Assembly (NCBI RefSeq): GCF_002556545.1
Contig: NZ_CP022685.1
Location: forward strand, 1,302,001 to 1,366,000
DNA: 64,000 nt
Source: Streptomyces formicae
GTDB taxonomy: Bacteria; Actinomycetota; Actinomycetes; Streptomycetales; Streptomycetaceae
Direction of reading: 5' to 3'
Positions 9,700-18,045 of the stretch are shown here, in pieces (position 1 is the first letter of the stretch; each line of letters opens with the position of its first letter). The notes beneath the pieces are model-generated. The model was not told the origin of the DNA. It saw only the letters and a program-made list of their open reading frames with translations, and did not search any database. Made by a program: the position numbers and the translations under genes.

Positions 9700-12600
9700 T
9701 TACGACTCCTGCCCGCGCATCTGGCCGAAACGCGGTGAAGCGCCGTGCGGGGCAAGGCTCTTGGCCAGACTCGCGATACTCTCCGCACCCAGGAGCCGCC
9801 CGGCGGTGACCTCGAAGCCAAGGCTGCGGCGCAGACGCTGCCGGAGCTGGGAGGCCATGAGGGAGTCGAGCCCGAGCTCCCGCAGCGACCGCCGCTCGTC
9901 GATGTCCGAAGCCGCCATGCCCAGCAGGGCCGCGGAGTGCTCGAGAAGCGCCTCGGCGGCACTTCCAGGGCCGGGAGGCAAAGCCGCGACCTCCTTAACG
10001 GATGGCGCAGGGGCGGCAGTTCGCGCCGCCGCCGGCTCCCGCTCCAGGTCCCGCTCTCGGTCCCGGTCCCGGTCGGCAGGCGGTAAGACGACCGAGCGCA
10101 GGAGGCCGGTGAGCAAGCCGCCGCCGAAGGGGCCCGTGACCTTCTTGGCCAGGCCCGCGACCGACGCCGCGCACTGCCCGGTGAGGGCCGATACGAGCGC
10201 GGGCACGTGCGCCAGGGGCCTGCCCGCCCGGGACGACGGCCGTGCGAGGCGCCGCAGGTGGATTCCGGAGAACCGCGCGAGGACCCGACGGTCCGGTGCG
10301 ATCAGGAGGACGTCGGCCCGCAGCGAGGCTCCACCGCCCTCGGTCCGCACGTCGATCAGGCTCCAGAATTCCGGTTCCAGTTCCGCGAAGAACCGGACCG
10401 AATCGATGGACACGGGGACGTACGCGAAGCCGTCGTCACCCGACACGGCTCCCGGCCTGGCCGCGAGGAGCGGCTGCAGGCCCGCCTCCCAGTCGGCGCG
10501 GGACAGGGGCCGCGGCAGCCGGACGCGGGCCACGGCCGCGCCGTCGCGCCGCCACAGGTGCTCCACGGCCCGGAACGGCTCTTGGGAGTCGCGGCCGTGG
10601 CGCTGCGCGAGTCCCTGGAGGTCCTGTGCCCCCAGGTACTCCCCGCAGCCTGCGAGCGCGGCGTCGAGAGCCTCCGAAGCCAGCGGCTCCGCGTCGTCGG
10701 CGTCCGCCCCGACGACCCGTCCCCAGGCGCAGAAGACGGGGTCGGGTACACCCTGAAGCGCGGCCTGCGCCGTGACGGTGCGGGCCGCTCCGGCTTCTGC
10801 TCCGTGCCCGTCCAGGGTCACCCGCAGGGTCGTACCGCCGGCCTCTTCGAGAGGCACGGGCGCGTCACCCAGCTTCACGTCCCGCAGCTCGAACGCCGCG
10901 GCGCGGTCGGCCTCTTGCGCGGTTTCGAGCATCGCTGCGAGATAGACGACGGGCGGCACGGGCGCGCCTGTGTGGTGGGCCGCGCCGTCGCGCCCTTCGG
11001 CGGTCCCGCTCCAGGACGCGAGGTCGAACTGCCGGACCCGGGGGACGGCCGTCCCGTGCGTGGCCACGGAGTCGGCCGACGCACGCCGGAACTGCGCCAC
11101 GTCCCACGCGTAGGTGGGCAACGACGGCACGTGCCGCGGGTCTCCGCCGTACCACCGCCGCCAGTCCACCCGCCCGCCCAGGGCGAAGATCCGTCCGGCG
11201 GCCCTGGCCAATTCGGTGGGTTCGTCCTGCCCCGCGTGCAGTGAGGCCACCGCGACATCGCCATGGTCGCCTTGGTCGCCTTGGTCGCCGCCCAGCGTGT
11301 CGTTCATGGGGGCGACGAGGACCGGATGCGGGCTGATTTCGAGGAAGACGCTCTCTGCGGCGCAACCCACTTCTCGTACGGTGTCGGCGAACTGCACGGG
11401 GCGGCGCAGGTTGTCCACCCAGTAGGCGGCCGTCAGCTCCGGACCCTTGACCTCGCAGCCGTGCACGGTGGAGATCATGCCGCTCGCGCCGGGAACCGGG
11501 GAGAGCCCGGCCAGTTCCTGTAGCAGGTCGTCGCGCAGGGAGTCCATCTGCGGCGAGTGGGACGCCACGTTCACCTTCACCGAACGGCACAGGACGTCGC
11601 GCTCCTCCAGTTCCGCCCGCAGGCGCGCGAGGGCTACGGGATCACCCGCGAGCACGGTGGTGGTGGGTGAGTTCTCGGCCGCCACGCACACCGCCCCCTC
11701 GTAGGCCGCGGTGTACTGCCGGGCCCGGGCGGCCGGGAGTTCGACGACGAGCATGGCGCCGCGACCCGCCCCGCGCTGCATCAGCCGACTGCGTCGGCAG
11801 ATCACCGCGGCCGCGTCGCCGAGTGACAAGGCGCCGAAGACATGGGCCGCCGCGACCTCACCCATGCTGTGTCCGATGCACAGATCCGGTGTCAGGCCGC
11901 GTTCGCGCCAGGCGGCGGCGAGCGCCACCTGCACCGCCCACAGGACGGGCTGAACGATGCTCACGTCCTCCGGGAAGCCCGCGTCGGAGGCCAGCCGTTC
12001 CAGAACCGACCAGCCGAGTTCCTTGGAGACGGCCCGGTCGCACGCGTCGAGTGCCGTACGGAAGGCGGGCGATGAGCGGTACAGGGACCGGGTCATGCCC
12101 GCCCACTGCGACCCCTGCCCGGAGAAGGTGAACACCAGGCGCTTGTCGCCCGACAGGCCCGCCTCCCCCGTTCCGCCGTCGGCGATCGTCTCGCCCGCGG
12201 CGAGGGCGTACAGCCGCCGCGACAGCGACGCGTGATCGTGGCCCACGACCCACAGCCGGTGCGGGTGGGCGTCGCGCCGGGTGACCGCGGCGGCGCAGAT
12301 GCCGGCGATGCGGTGCTGGCGCCCTGGCCCGGAGGGGCCCAGGTAGTCCGCGTACTTCCGGGCCAGGCGACGGAGGGATCCGGAGGTGCGCGCGCTGAGC
12401 ACCAGCAGACAGGGCCCGTCCTCGGTGGCGGGGTGGGGGATGCCGGGCGCGGGTTCGGGGACGTGGGCGCCGACGACCAGTTGGGCGTTCGTGCCGGAAA
12501 GACCGAAGGAGCTGACGCCGAGCAGGGCGCGGGCACCCGCCGGTTGCAAGGGCTGTTGGCGCGTCACCACGCGTACCGGGAAGTCGTCCTGGGCCAGCAG

Positions 12601-13764
12601 GGGGTGCGCCTCGTCGAGATGCAGCGACGCCGGTACGACTCCGTGGCGCAGCATGAGGACCGCCTTGATCAGCCCGGCCATGCCCGCTGTGGCCTCGGTG
12701 TGACCGATGTTGGTCTTGACCGATCCGGTGAGGAGCGGCCTGTCCGCCCCTCGGCCCGGGCCGACCGCCTCGGCGAGCGCCTGGAGCTCCACCCCGTCAC
12801 CGACACGCGTTCCGGTGCCGTGCGCCTCGACGTAGTCGAGTTCCGATGGCTCGATACCGGCGCTGCGACATGCCTCGCGCACCATGGCGGCCTGGCCCTC
12901 TACCGAAGGGTGGAGCAGGAGTCCGCTCGCCGCGCCGTCGTTCGTGGTCGCGCTGCCGAGCAGTACCGCATGGACGGGGTCGCCGTCCCGGAGCGCGTCG
13001 TCAAGTCGCTTGAGCACCACCGCGCCCACGCCTTCGCTGCGCACGAACCCGTCCGCGCGGGCGTCACCGAACTTGATGCGGCCTCCGGGAGAGAGCATGT
13101 CCCCCTGGGAGTAGGCGACGGCGTCGTGCGGAGACAGGATCACGTTGACGCCCGCGGCGATGCACAGATCGCTCTCGCCGGTGAGCAGACTCTGGCGCGC
13201 GGCGTGCACGGCGACCAGCGACGAGGAGCAGGCGGTGTCCAGGACGACGCTCGGCCCGCGCAGGTCGAGTGCGTAGGAGACGCGTCCGGCCGTGACGGCG
13301 CGCAGTCGGCTGCCCACCAGGCCGCGGACATCGGGGTCTTGGGGGCGAGGGTCGGTCTCCGCGTACTCCGCCGTCGCCTGCCCGACAAACACGCCGCCGC
13401 GGCTGCCCGCGAGCCGGGAGGGGCGTATCCCCGCCGACTCCAGGGCTTCCCACACCACGTGCAGCAGCAGCCGCTGCTGCGGGTCCATGGCGCGTGCCTC
13501 CACGGGCGAGATGCCGAAGAACGCCGCGTCGAAGCCGAAGGGGTCGACGAGGAAGCCGCCGTGCCGGGACACGGTCCGGCCGCGGGTCATGGGGGTGGAG
13601 TCGTAGCGGTCGCCCACGTCGAAGCGGTCGGTGGGTACCGGCGTCACGGTGTCGGTCTGCGCCTCGAGCACGTCCCACAGCTCATCGACACTCTCGATCC
13701 CCGGCAACCGGCACCCCATGCCGACTATCGCGACGGGGGGTACGTCCGACGGTTCTGTACGCAT
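9700..13764 (-). CDS. Single-module type I polyketide synthase, KS-AT-(degenerate DH)-ACP
   Basis: The protein has about 1354 residues. The ketosynthase (about 10-430) has the active cysteine in TACSSS (C179), HGTGT (H315) and NIGH (H355). The acyltransferase (about 545-830) has GHSMG (serine near 633) and the specificity motif VASH, nearer the methylmalonyl-type YASH than malonyl HAFH; the substrate is unsettled. Residues from about 910 to 1170 have a dehydratase-like double hotdog pattern, but the HxxxGxxxxP motif is shortened and the usual HPALLDA aspartate segment reads LQPLLAA, so it is probably inactive. No ketoreductase or thioesterase is present. After an Asp/Arg/Glu-rich linker the carrier protein has LGLDSL (serine near 1301). 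ATG 13764 follows GGAG by six bases; a TTG at 13776 is less likely. The divergent neighbour is the LuxR-type regulator. Confidence 0.92.
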   Translation of the reverse strand: MRTEPSDVPPVAIVGMGCRLPGIESVDELWDVLEAQTDTVTPVPTDRFDVGDRYDSTPMTRGRTVSRHGGFLVDPFGFDAAFFGISPVEARAMDPQQRLLLHVVWEALESAGIRPSRLAGSRGGVFVGQATAEYAETDPRPQDPDVRGLVGSRLRAVTAGRVSYALDLRGPSVVLDTACSSSLVAVHAARQSLLTGESDLCIAAGVNVILSPHDAVAYSQGDMLSPGGRIKFGDARADGFVRSEGVGAVVLKRLDDALRDGDPVHAVLLGSATTNDGAASGLLLHPSVEGQAAMVREACRSAGIEPSELDYVEAHGTGTRVGDGVELQALAEAVGPGRGADRPLLTGSVKTNIGHTEATAGMAGLIKAVLMLRHGVVPASLHLDEAHPLLAQDDFPVRVVTRQQPLQPAGARALLGVSSFGLSGTNAQLVVGAHVPEPAPGIPHPATEDGPCLLVLSARTSGSLRRLARKYADYLGPSGPGRQHRIAGICAAAVTRRDAHPHRLWVVGHDHASLSRRLYALAAGETIADGGTGEAGLSGDKRLVFTFSGQGSQWAGMTRSLYRSSPAFRTALDACDRAVSKELGWSVLERLASDAGFPEDVSIVQPVLWAVQVALAAAWRERGLTPDLCIGHSMGEVAAAHVFGALSLGDAAAVICRRSRLMQRGAGRGAMLVVELPAARARQYTAAYEGAVCVAAENSPTTTVLAGDPVALARLRAELEERDVLCRSVKVNVASHSPQMDSLRDDLLQELAGLSPVPGASGMISTVHGCEVKGPELTAAYWVDNLRRPVQFADTVREVGCAAESVFLEISPHPVLVAPMNDTLGGDQGDQGDHGDVAVASLHAGQDEPTELARAAGRIFALGGRVDWRRWYGGDPRHVPSLPTYAWDVAQFRRASADSVATHGTAVPRVRQFDLASWSGTAEGRDGAAHHTGAPVPPVVYLAAMLETAQEADRAAAFELRDVKLGDAPVPLEEAGGTTLRVTLDGHGAEAGAARTVTAQAALQGVPDPVFCAWGRVVGADADDAEPLASEALDAALAGCGEYLGAQDLQGLAQRHGRDSQEPFRAVEHLWRRDGAAVARVRLPRPLSRADWEAGLQPLLAARPGAVSGDDGFAYVPVSIDSVRFFAELEPEFWSLIDVRTEGGGASLRADVLLIAPDRRVLARFSGIHLRRLARPSSRAGRPLAHVPALVSALTGQCAASVAGLAKKVTGPFGGGLLTGLLRSVVLPPADRDRDRERDLEREPAAARTAAPAPSVKEVAALPPGPGSAAEALLEHSAALLGMAASDIDERRSLRELGLDSLMASQLRQRLRRSLGFEVTAGRLLGAESIASLAKSLAPHGASPRFGQMRGQES

Positions 13765-13819
13765 GCACGACTCCAAGCTTCACGGCACGGGCAGCGCTAC
13801 AGATGATCGCCAAAAACAG

Positions 13820-13954
13820 CGGTTCAAAAATACACTCGGGACCATTTTTCACCTATGTTTCGTCGGCTCTTGACGAAACCTTGGACCCAGGCGGAGAAAA
13901 GTGAACCCTTTGGCTACCTACGCCCCTTATGCACATTGACGGAAACTTGAACCG
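13820..13954. promoter_or_regulatory. Divergent TTGAACCG boxes facing the PKS and regulator genes
   Basis: TTGAACCG occurs on the minus strand at 13827-13820, reading towards the PKS gene, and on the plus strand at 13947-13954, reading towards the regulator gene. Each may be a -35-like element or a half-site of an activator. The region is clearly richer in A+T than the coding DNA. Confidence 0.4.
13857..13879. promoter_or_regulatory. Perfect inverted repeat GTTTCGTC-N7-GACGAAAC
   Basis: Arms of 8 bp at 13857-13864 and 13872-13879 are perfectly complementary around a 7-bp spacer. The element sits in the middle of the 275-bp divergent region between the PKS gene and the LuxR-type regulator gene. 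Its length and symmetry fit a dimeric regulator, possibly the adjacent one. It differs from the three cluster operators. Confidence 0.55.
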
Positions 13955-14039
13955 GCGTCAAAAAATTGTACTTGCGTCTATCTATAGCTCCGTGTTTATT
14001 CTTGGGACGTAGTCATGCCGGAGAGGTAGGGGGAAGATT

Positions 14040-15068
14040 GTGGATATCGCCCAGATCGTTCCGCTGATGGGTGATGAGGACCTGGCGGCCTATCAGTTCC
14101 TCGTCACGACCGGCGGATCCACCCTCGAGAGACTGGCGAGGAGTCTGGGCTGGGGCCCGGCACAGACGGAGCGCGTGCTGTTCAGGCTCAGAAGGATGAA
14201 GCTGGCGCGGTCCAGGGTGGAGGGCCGCGACGACTGGATCGCCGTCCATCCGGAAACCGTCAAGCGCCAGTACGCCAAGCCCCTCTCGGGCGTCATCGAC
14301 GCGTGGCAGGCGCAGTTGGACGGACTCCGCGAACAGCTCAACACGCTCTCCGGACTGCGCGCCGACGGCATGGAGGGCGGCGGCCCCAGTCCCGTGGTCA
14401 CCATCGAGGGCGCGTCCGACATCCGTGACGCGATCGAGGACCGCGCGGCACGCTGCGCCGAAGAGGTGTTCGCCGTACAGCCCCTGGGGCGGGGAACCTC
14501 GGCGCTCGCCCAGATCGTGCTCTCCCCGGACAGCGGGCCCCTCGCATCGGCGATCACCGTCCGGGTGCTGCTCCCGCACCAGTCCCGTTACGACGCGGAG
14601 GTACGCGACTGCGCCGAACGAATATCGGCGTCCGGAGGCGAGGTACGGACCACCGCAGCGTCCCTGCCCGCGCTGATCGCCTTCGACCGCTCGGTCGTGT
14701 TCCTCCTTGACGGCGATGAAGCGGGCAAGGCGCACATGGTGCGGCACGAAGCCTTAGTCGAGTTCATCCTGCACACGGTGGTGAGCGCCTGGGCGAGCAG
14801 CGCGGTCTTTCAGGGAACGGGCGGCAACAACAGGATCCCGGAGTGGCTGACGCAGGAGACGAAGACCGCGATCGTCCAACTGCTCGCCGCCGGTTACAAG
14901 GACGAAGTGGTGGCAAGGCGCCTGGGCATCGGCGTGCGGACGTGCCGGAAGTACATCGCCGAGATGTTCGGGGACCTGGGGGCGCAGAGCCGGTTCCAGG
15001 CCGGTTGGATCATTCGCGACCACATGGGCGTGTCCGGTCCCGAGAGGCCCGTGGCGAACACGGCGTGA
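14040..15068 (+). CDS. Pathway regulator with TrmB-like N-terminus and LuxR-type C-terminal HTH; contains TTA codon
   Basis: This 342-residue protein has an N-terminal winged-helix segment (about 15-65) of the TrmB type and a central domain (about 115-250) that may sense a ligand. The C-terminal LuxR-type helix-turn-helix runs from about 268 to 320 (AAGYKDEVVARRLGIGVRT). It therefore belongs to the TrmB-LuxR group common in actinobacterial specialised-metabolite clusters. The start is GTG 14040 with a GGGGGAAG ribosome site. Codon 239 is TTA (14754-14756), so translation should depend on bldA tRNA. It is divergent from the PKS gene and convergent with the monooxygenase gene, and probably activates part of the cluster. 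Confidence 0.88.
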   Translation: MDIAQIVPLMGDEDLAAYQFLVTTGGSTLERLARSLGWGPAQTERVLFRLRRMKLARSRVEGRDDWIAVHPETVKRQYAKPLSGVIDAWQAQLDGLREQLNTLSGLRADGMEGGGPSPVVTIEGASDIRDAIEDRAARCAEEVFAVQPLGRGTSALAQIVLSPDSGPLASAITVRVLLPHQSRYDAEVRDCAERISASGGEVRTTAASLPALIAFDRSVVFLLDGDEAGKAHMVRHEALVEFILHTVVSAWASSAVFQGTGGNNRIPEWLTQETKTAIVQLLAAGYKDEVVARRLGIGVRTCRKYIAEMFGDLGAQSRFQAGWIIRDHMGVSGPERPVANTA

Positions 15069-15074
15069 CCCGCG

Positions 15075-15114
15075 GCGTTGCCGCATCCGGAGGTGATCAC
15101 GGGTGCGGCAACGC
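15075..15114. terminator. Bidirectional intrinsic terminator
   Basis: An 11-bp perfect stem, GCGTTGCCGCA (15075-15085) with TGCGGCAACGC (15104-15114), fills the short gap between the convergent regulator and monooxygenase genes. Confidence 0.75.
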
Positions 15115-15119
15115 TCGGC

Positions 15120-16718
15120 TCAGCGGGTGAGGACCGCGGTGAGGGCCGTCGTGAGCTCACCCTCCGGGTCGACAGAGGACCGCTTGCCGCGCCACGCCAC
15201 GACGGCGTCGGGGCGGATCAGCGTGGCGCCGGTCGGTTCGACCCCGTAGCGGCCGCACCAGGTGCCGTCGCCGTCGGTGAGGCGATCGCCGAGCCGGTAC
15301 GCGGCCAGGGTGACGCCGAGTCGGCGGGCGACCTCTTCGGCGGCGGTGACCCACTCCGGGGCTTCGTACCCTGCCAGGAGCACGAAACCGCGGCCGAACA
15401 GGTCGTGGGTGGAGAACGTGCGCGGGCCGTCGGTGAGGACGACGTGCGGGGCCCGTCCCCCGGGTCGCCCTGTGGGGTGCCACGGATCCTCCTGGAGGCT
15501 GCCGTCGTCGTCGGCCTCGGTGCGGACCGCGGCGGAGTGGCACCGGAAGCCGAGGAACTCCTTGGCCATGGGGATGGGGGCGTTGGGGTCGGCCGGGTTG
15601 TAGCTGGCGGGCACCCGGCCCTCGGAGATCTTCGCCAGTTCGACCTCTCGCTTGAGGGTGATGTCGATGAGGGGGCGCCGCTCGGTCTCGTACGTGTCGA
15701 GCAGGCCGGCCCCGGCCTGCCCGGTGAGGACGAGGGCGAGCCGCCAGGACAGGTCGTAGGCGTCCTGGATGGCGAGGTTGCCGCCCTGGCCCCCGTTGGG
15801 CGGGCAGGCATGCGCGGAGTCACCGGCCAGGAAGACGCGGCCCTCGCGGAACCGTTCGGCCATTTTGTGGTTGATGGCGAAGAAGCGGGCGTTGACGAAG
15901 GTGACGTCGATCTCGGCGTCGCCGATGGCGTGGCGGATGCGCTCCAGGCAGCGGGCCTCGGTGAAGTCCTCCGGCGTCTCGCCCCGTTCGGGAAAGTAGT
16001 CGACCCACAGGGTGTGCCGCTCGGAGCCGTCCAGAATGAAGCTGGATCCGCTGCCCGGCATTCCGATGACCTCGACCGCGCCCTTCGCCACGTAGCGCGT
16101 CAGATCGGCCTCGAACGTGAGGATGTACATGTGGCCGATGACGCCGCTGCCCTCGACAGGGATGCCGAGCATCTCCCGGACCGGGCTCATGTTCCCGTCG
16201 GCCGCCACCATGTAGTCCGCCTCGACCACCCGTTCACGGCCGGTGGACACGTCGCGCAGCGTCGCGGTGACCTTCTCGTCGTCCTGGACGAAGGAGACCA
16301 GCTCGGTGCCGAGGCACACCTGGGCGCCGGCCTCTTCGGCGCTCGTACGGAGAATCTCTTCGACCTGGGCCTGCGACACCCACGCCAGCGGCGGCACCGA
16401 CGAGAGTTCCTGCGGGTCGGGCTGCCCGTCCAGCGGGTCGAGGTAGCGCCGCCCAGGATCGGCTATGGACGTGCCGTGGCTGATCTGGGGCCACTGCGCT
16501 TCCCCGAGGGCGGTGCGGAGTCGCTGCGCCACGCCGGGCAGCGTGTTGAGCAGTTCCTGGGAACGTGTGTTGAGCCCCCATGCCTTCGGCAGCGTGGAAG
16601 CACTCGGCCGGCGTTCCACCAGCAGAGGGCGCACACCGCGTGCGGCAAGGCTCAAAGCGGTGGTGAGCCCGGTGTAGGCGCCTCCGACGATGAGTACGGG
16701 AACTCGCGGGACTGACAT
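15120..16718 (-). CDS. FAD-dependent aromatic-ring monooxygenase (phenol hydroxylase type)
   Basis: This 532-residue protein of the p-hydroxybenzoate hydroxylase superfamily, group A, has an N-terminal FAD motif (LIVGGAYTGL, with Ala-Tyr where GGGPxG is usual) and the DG motif (MVAADGNMSPVR). The GD motif is AGDSAHACPPNGGQGGN, followed by a C-terminal thioredoxin-like domain as in TfdB and RdmE. It should hydroxylate a phenolic or polyketide substrate using NAD(P)H and O2. ATG 16718 follows GGAGG by eight bases, whereas an upstream ATG at 16760 has no good site. Cluster operator site 3 lies 168 bp upstream, which ties the gene to the Hpg cluster. Confidence 0.93.
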   Translation of the reverse strand: MSVPRVPVLIVGGAYTGLTTALSLAARGVRPLLVERRPSASTLPKAWGLNTRSQELLNTLPGVAQRLRTALGEAQWPQISHGTSIADPGRRYLDPLDGQPDPQELSSVPPLAWVSQAQVEEILRTSAEEAGAQVCLGTELVSFVQDDEKVTATLRDVSTGRERVVEADYMVAADGNMSPVREMLGIPVEGSGVIGHMYILTFEADLTRYVAKGAVEVIGMPGSGSSFILDGSERHTLWVDYFPERGETPEDFTEARCLERIRHAIGDAEIDVTFVNARFFAINHKMAERFREGRVFLAGDSAHACPPNGGQGGNLAIQDAYDLSWRLALVLTGQAGAGLLDTYETERRPLIDITLKREVELAKISEGRVPASYNPADPNAPIPMAKEFLGFRCHSAAVRTEADDDGSLQEDPWHPTGRPGGRAPHVVLTDGPRTFSTHDLFGRGFVLLAGYEAPEWVTAAEEVARRLGVTLAAYRLGDRLTDGDGTWCGRYGVEPTGATLIRPDAVVAWRGKRSSVDPEGELTTALTAVLTR

Positions 16719-16885
16719 GACATCTGCCTCCGTTGCTGCTGTGTTCAGAGCTGGGCTCATTCGCCAGAATTCCGCTCTCCGCCCGAAGAGTTCGGATGGT
16801 TAATTCGCGCATCATTTGACTTTCACGCGGCGTGGCTACGCGACCAGCTTGACGATTCACCGGGCCCCCTGCCAGCTCCGGACAG

Positions 16886-16914
16886 TGCAGCTAGTTGTCA
16901 GGCACGTTCCTGCA
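16886..16914. promoter_or_regulatory. Cluster operator site 3 (TGCAGCTA-N13-TTCCTGCA), upstream of the monooxygenase
   Basis: The arms match the sites at 4754 and 7466 at seven of eight positions each, and the two changes (A to T, G to C) fall inside the arms; the spacer is again 13 bp and the outer G...C pair is kept. It lies 168 bp upstream of the minus-strand monooxygenase. Nothing else that I can support as a gene lies in the 338-bp stretch 16719-17056. Confidence 0.65.
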
Positions 16915-17056
16915 CGACGGTTCGATCCCGTCCGCCTCAGTGACTTGCCCACCACGCGGGATTTCGCGCCATTCGGTCATTCGAGCAGGTCTACAACTCC
17001 TTATCCCGCCAGAGAACTTCCGCTGAATCCAGTTCCATGCGATTCGGCGCAGCTCG

Positions 17057-17463
17057 TCACGCCTCACCCGCCCACGCGTCGGCTCCGAAAGTGCCTTTCA
17101 CGTCTGAGGCGACGGAGGCGGCGTCGACGGTGACGTGGAGGGCGTAGACGGTTGTCTTGCGTGCGCCGCGCACGCTGAGGCGGACGGGGTTGTCGCCGGG
17201 GTGATCCGTGAGAATCGCTTCAGTTCTTTGACGGACTGTTCGGTGATGCGGTGGAAGGGGAGTTGAGCCGTACGGGAGGTTTCCCTCCGTGTTCGGCACG
17301 GGACACGTCGAGGACCGCGAGTTCCCTGCCGAAGAGGTTCACGGTTCCGTCCGGAGAGCTGGACGTCCCCGTGGGTCCTTCCCGAACCGAGCAGCTCGGC
17401 GATCAAACAGTCCCTGGCACCGGAGAGGACGTGCTCGGCTCCGTCGAGAGGCAGCCAGACATC
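17057..17463 (-). pseudogene. Frameshifted remnant of a DNA polymerase III alpha (DnaE) C-terminus
   Basis: Read on the minus strand, three frames in turn give pieces that fit the tail of an actinobacterial DnaE. They are NLFGRELAVLDVSRAEHGG and KPPVRL (about 17340-17265), then PFHRITEQSVKELK (about 17260-17219), then ILTDHPGDNPVRLSVRGARK and TTVYAL (about 17215-17138), ending GADAWAGEA at the stop (17057). Two frameshifts separate them and no start is present, so this is a decayed fragment, not a gene. The DnaE match is from memory of the family. It lies at the junction between the biosynthetic cluster and ordinary chromosome, as an insertion scar or past recombination point might. The upstream boundary is uncertain. 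Confidence 0.6.
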
Positions 17464-17570
17464 ATGCCGCCATGGAGCCGGAGATGAATCGCAAACTGTT
17501 CAGGATCAGAGCTCAGCAGCCGTGCGCAGTCAACTGTTCGCCGGAGTCCTAGGTAGAAGGCCCGCCGTGG

Positions 17571-17595
17571 GCGGCGCCCCAAGGCGGGGCGCCGC
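17571..17595 (-). terminator. Intrinsic terminator of the small membrane protein gene
   Basis: A 10-bp perfect G+C stem, GCGGCGCCCC (17571-17580) with GGGGCGCCGC (17586-17595), has a 5-nt loop and lies 23 bp past the stop at 17618. Confidence 0.7.
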
Positions 17596-17617
17596 ACTCG
17601 TGGTGGTCGGTGCGTGA

Positions 17618-17794
17618 TCAGCGACGCGTCGCGGCGCCTACGAGGGCCGCAGACGCGGCGATCCAGTCGGGGCTCAATCCGGCGTGCGCGAGCACGATCA
17701 CGGTGACGATCACCGCGATCACGACGACATGCCACTCCCGCGCGCCGTGTGCACGGCCGTCATCGGGGGCATTCACACACTGAGGTACGGTCAC
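17618..17794 (-). CDS. Small single-span membrane protein (58 aa)
   Basis: GTG 17794 is preceded by GGAAGGAG at good spacing. The protein has a charged N-terminal third, then one hydrophobic helix (WHVVVIAVIVTVIVLAHAGL, about residues 22-41) and a short Ala-rich tail ending in RR. A strong terminator follows. I do not recognise a family. The GTG start, ribosome site, transmembrane helix and terminator together argue for a real gene. Confidence 0.65.
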   Translation of the reverse strand: MTVPQCVNAPDDGRAHGAREWHVVVIAVIVTVIVLAHAGLSPDWIAASAALVGAATRR

Positions 17795-18045
17795 GTACTT
17801 CTCCTTCCAGGGTTGCCTGGTGGATGAGGCCCTCGGTGCAGGCTGGTTGGGAAGCCGGAAATCCTGCGCCGGGGGCTTCGGCTTTGTTGCCGTGGTGTGT
17901 TCATACCCCTGGGGTTGTCGAGTGGCACCCCTGCCAGCCATGACCTGACCCACGGCGCCGATGCACAGGGGGCGCACGGAACCACGGTGTCCACGTTGTG
18001 GACGCTCTCGTGTGCAGGGCATCGCTTCGCTCCTCACCCCTCGCT

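Noticed and set aside
17791..17994. A 67-codon minus-strand frame before the small membrane protein
   Set aside because: Low-complexity Pro/Arg/Ser product overlapping the ribosome site of the 58-residue gene; no support.
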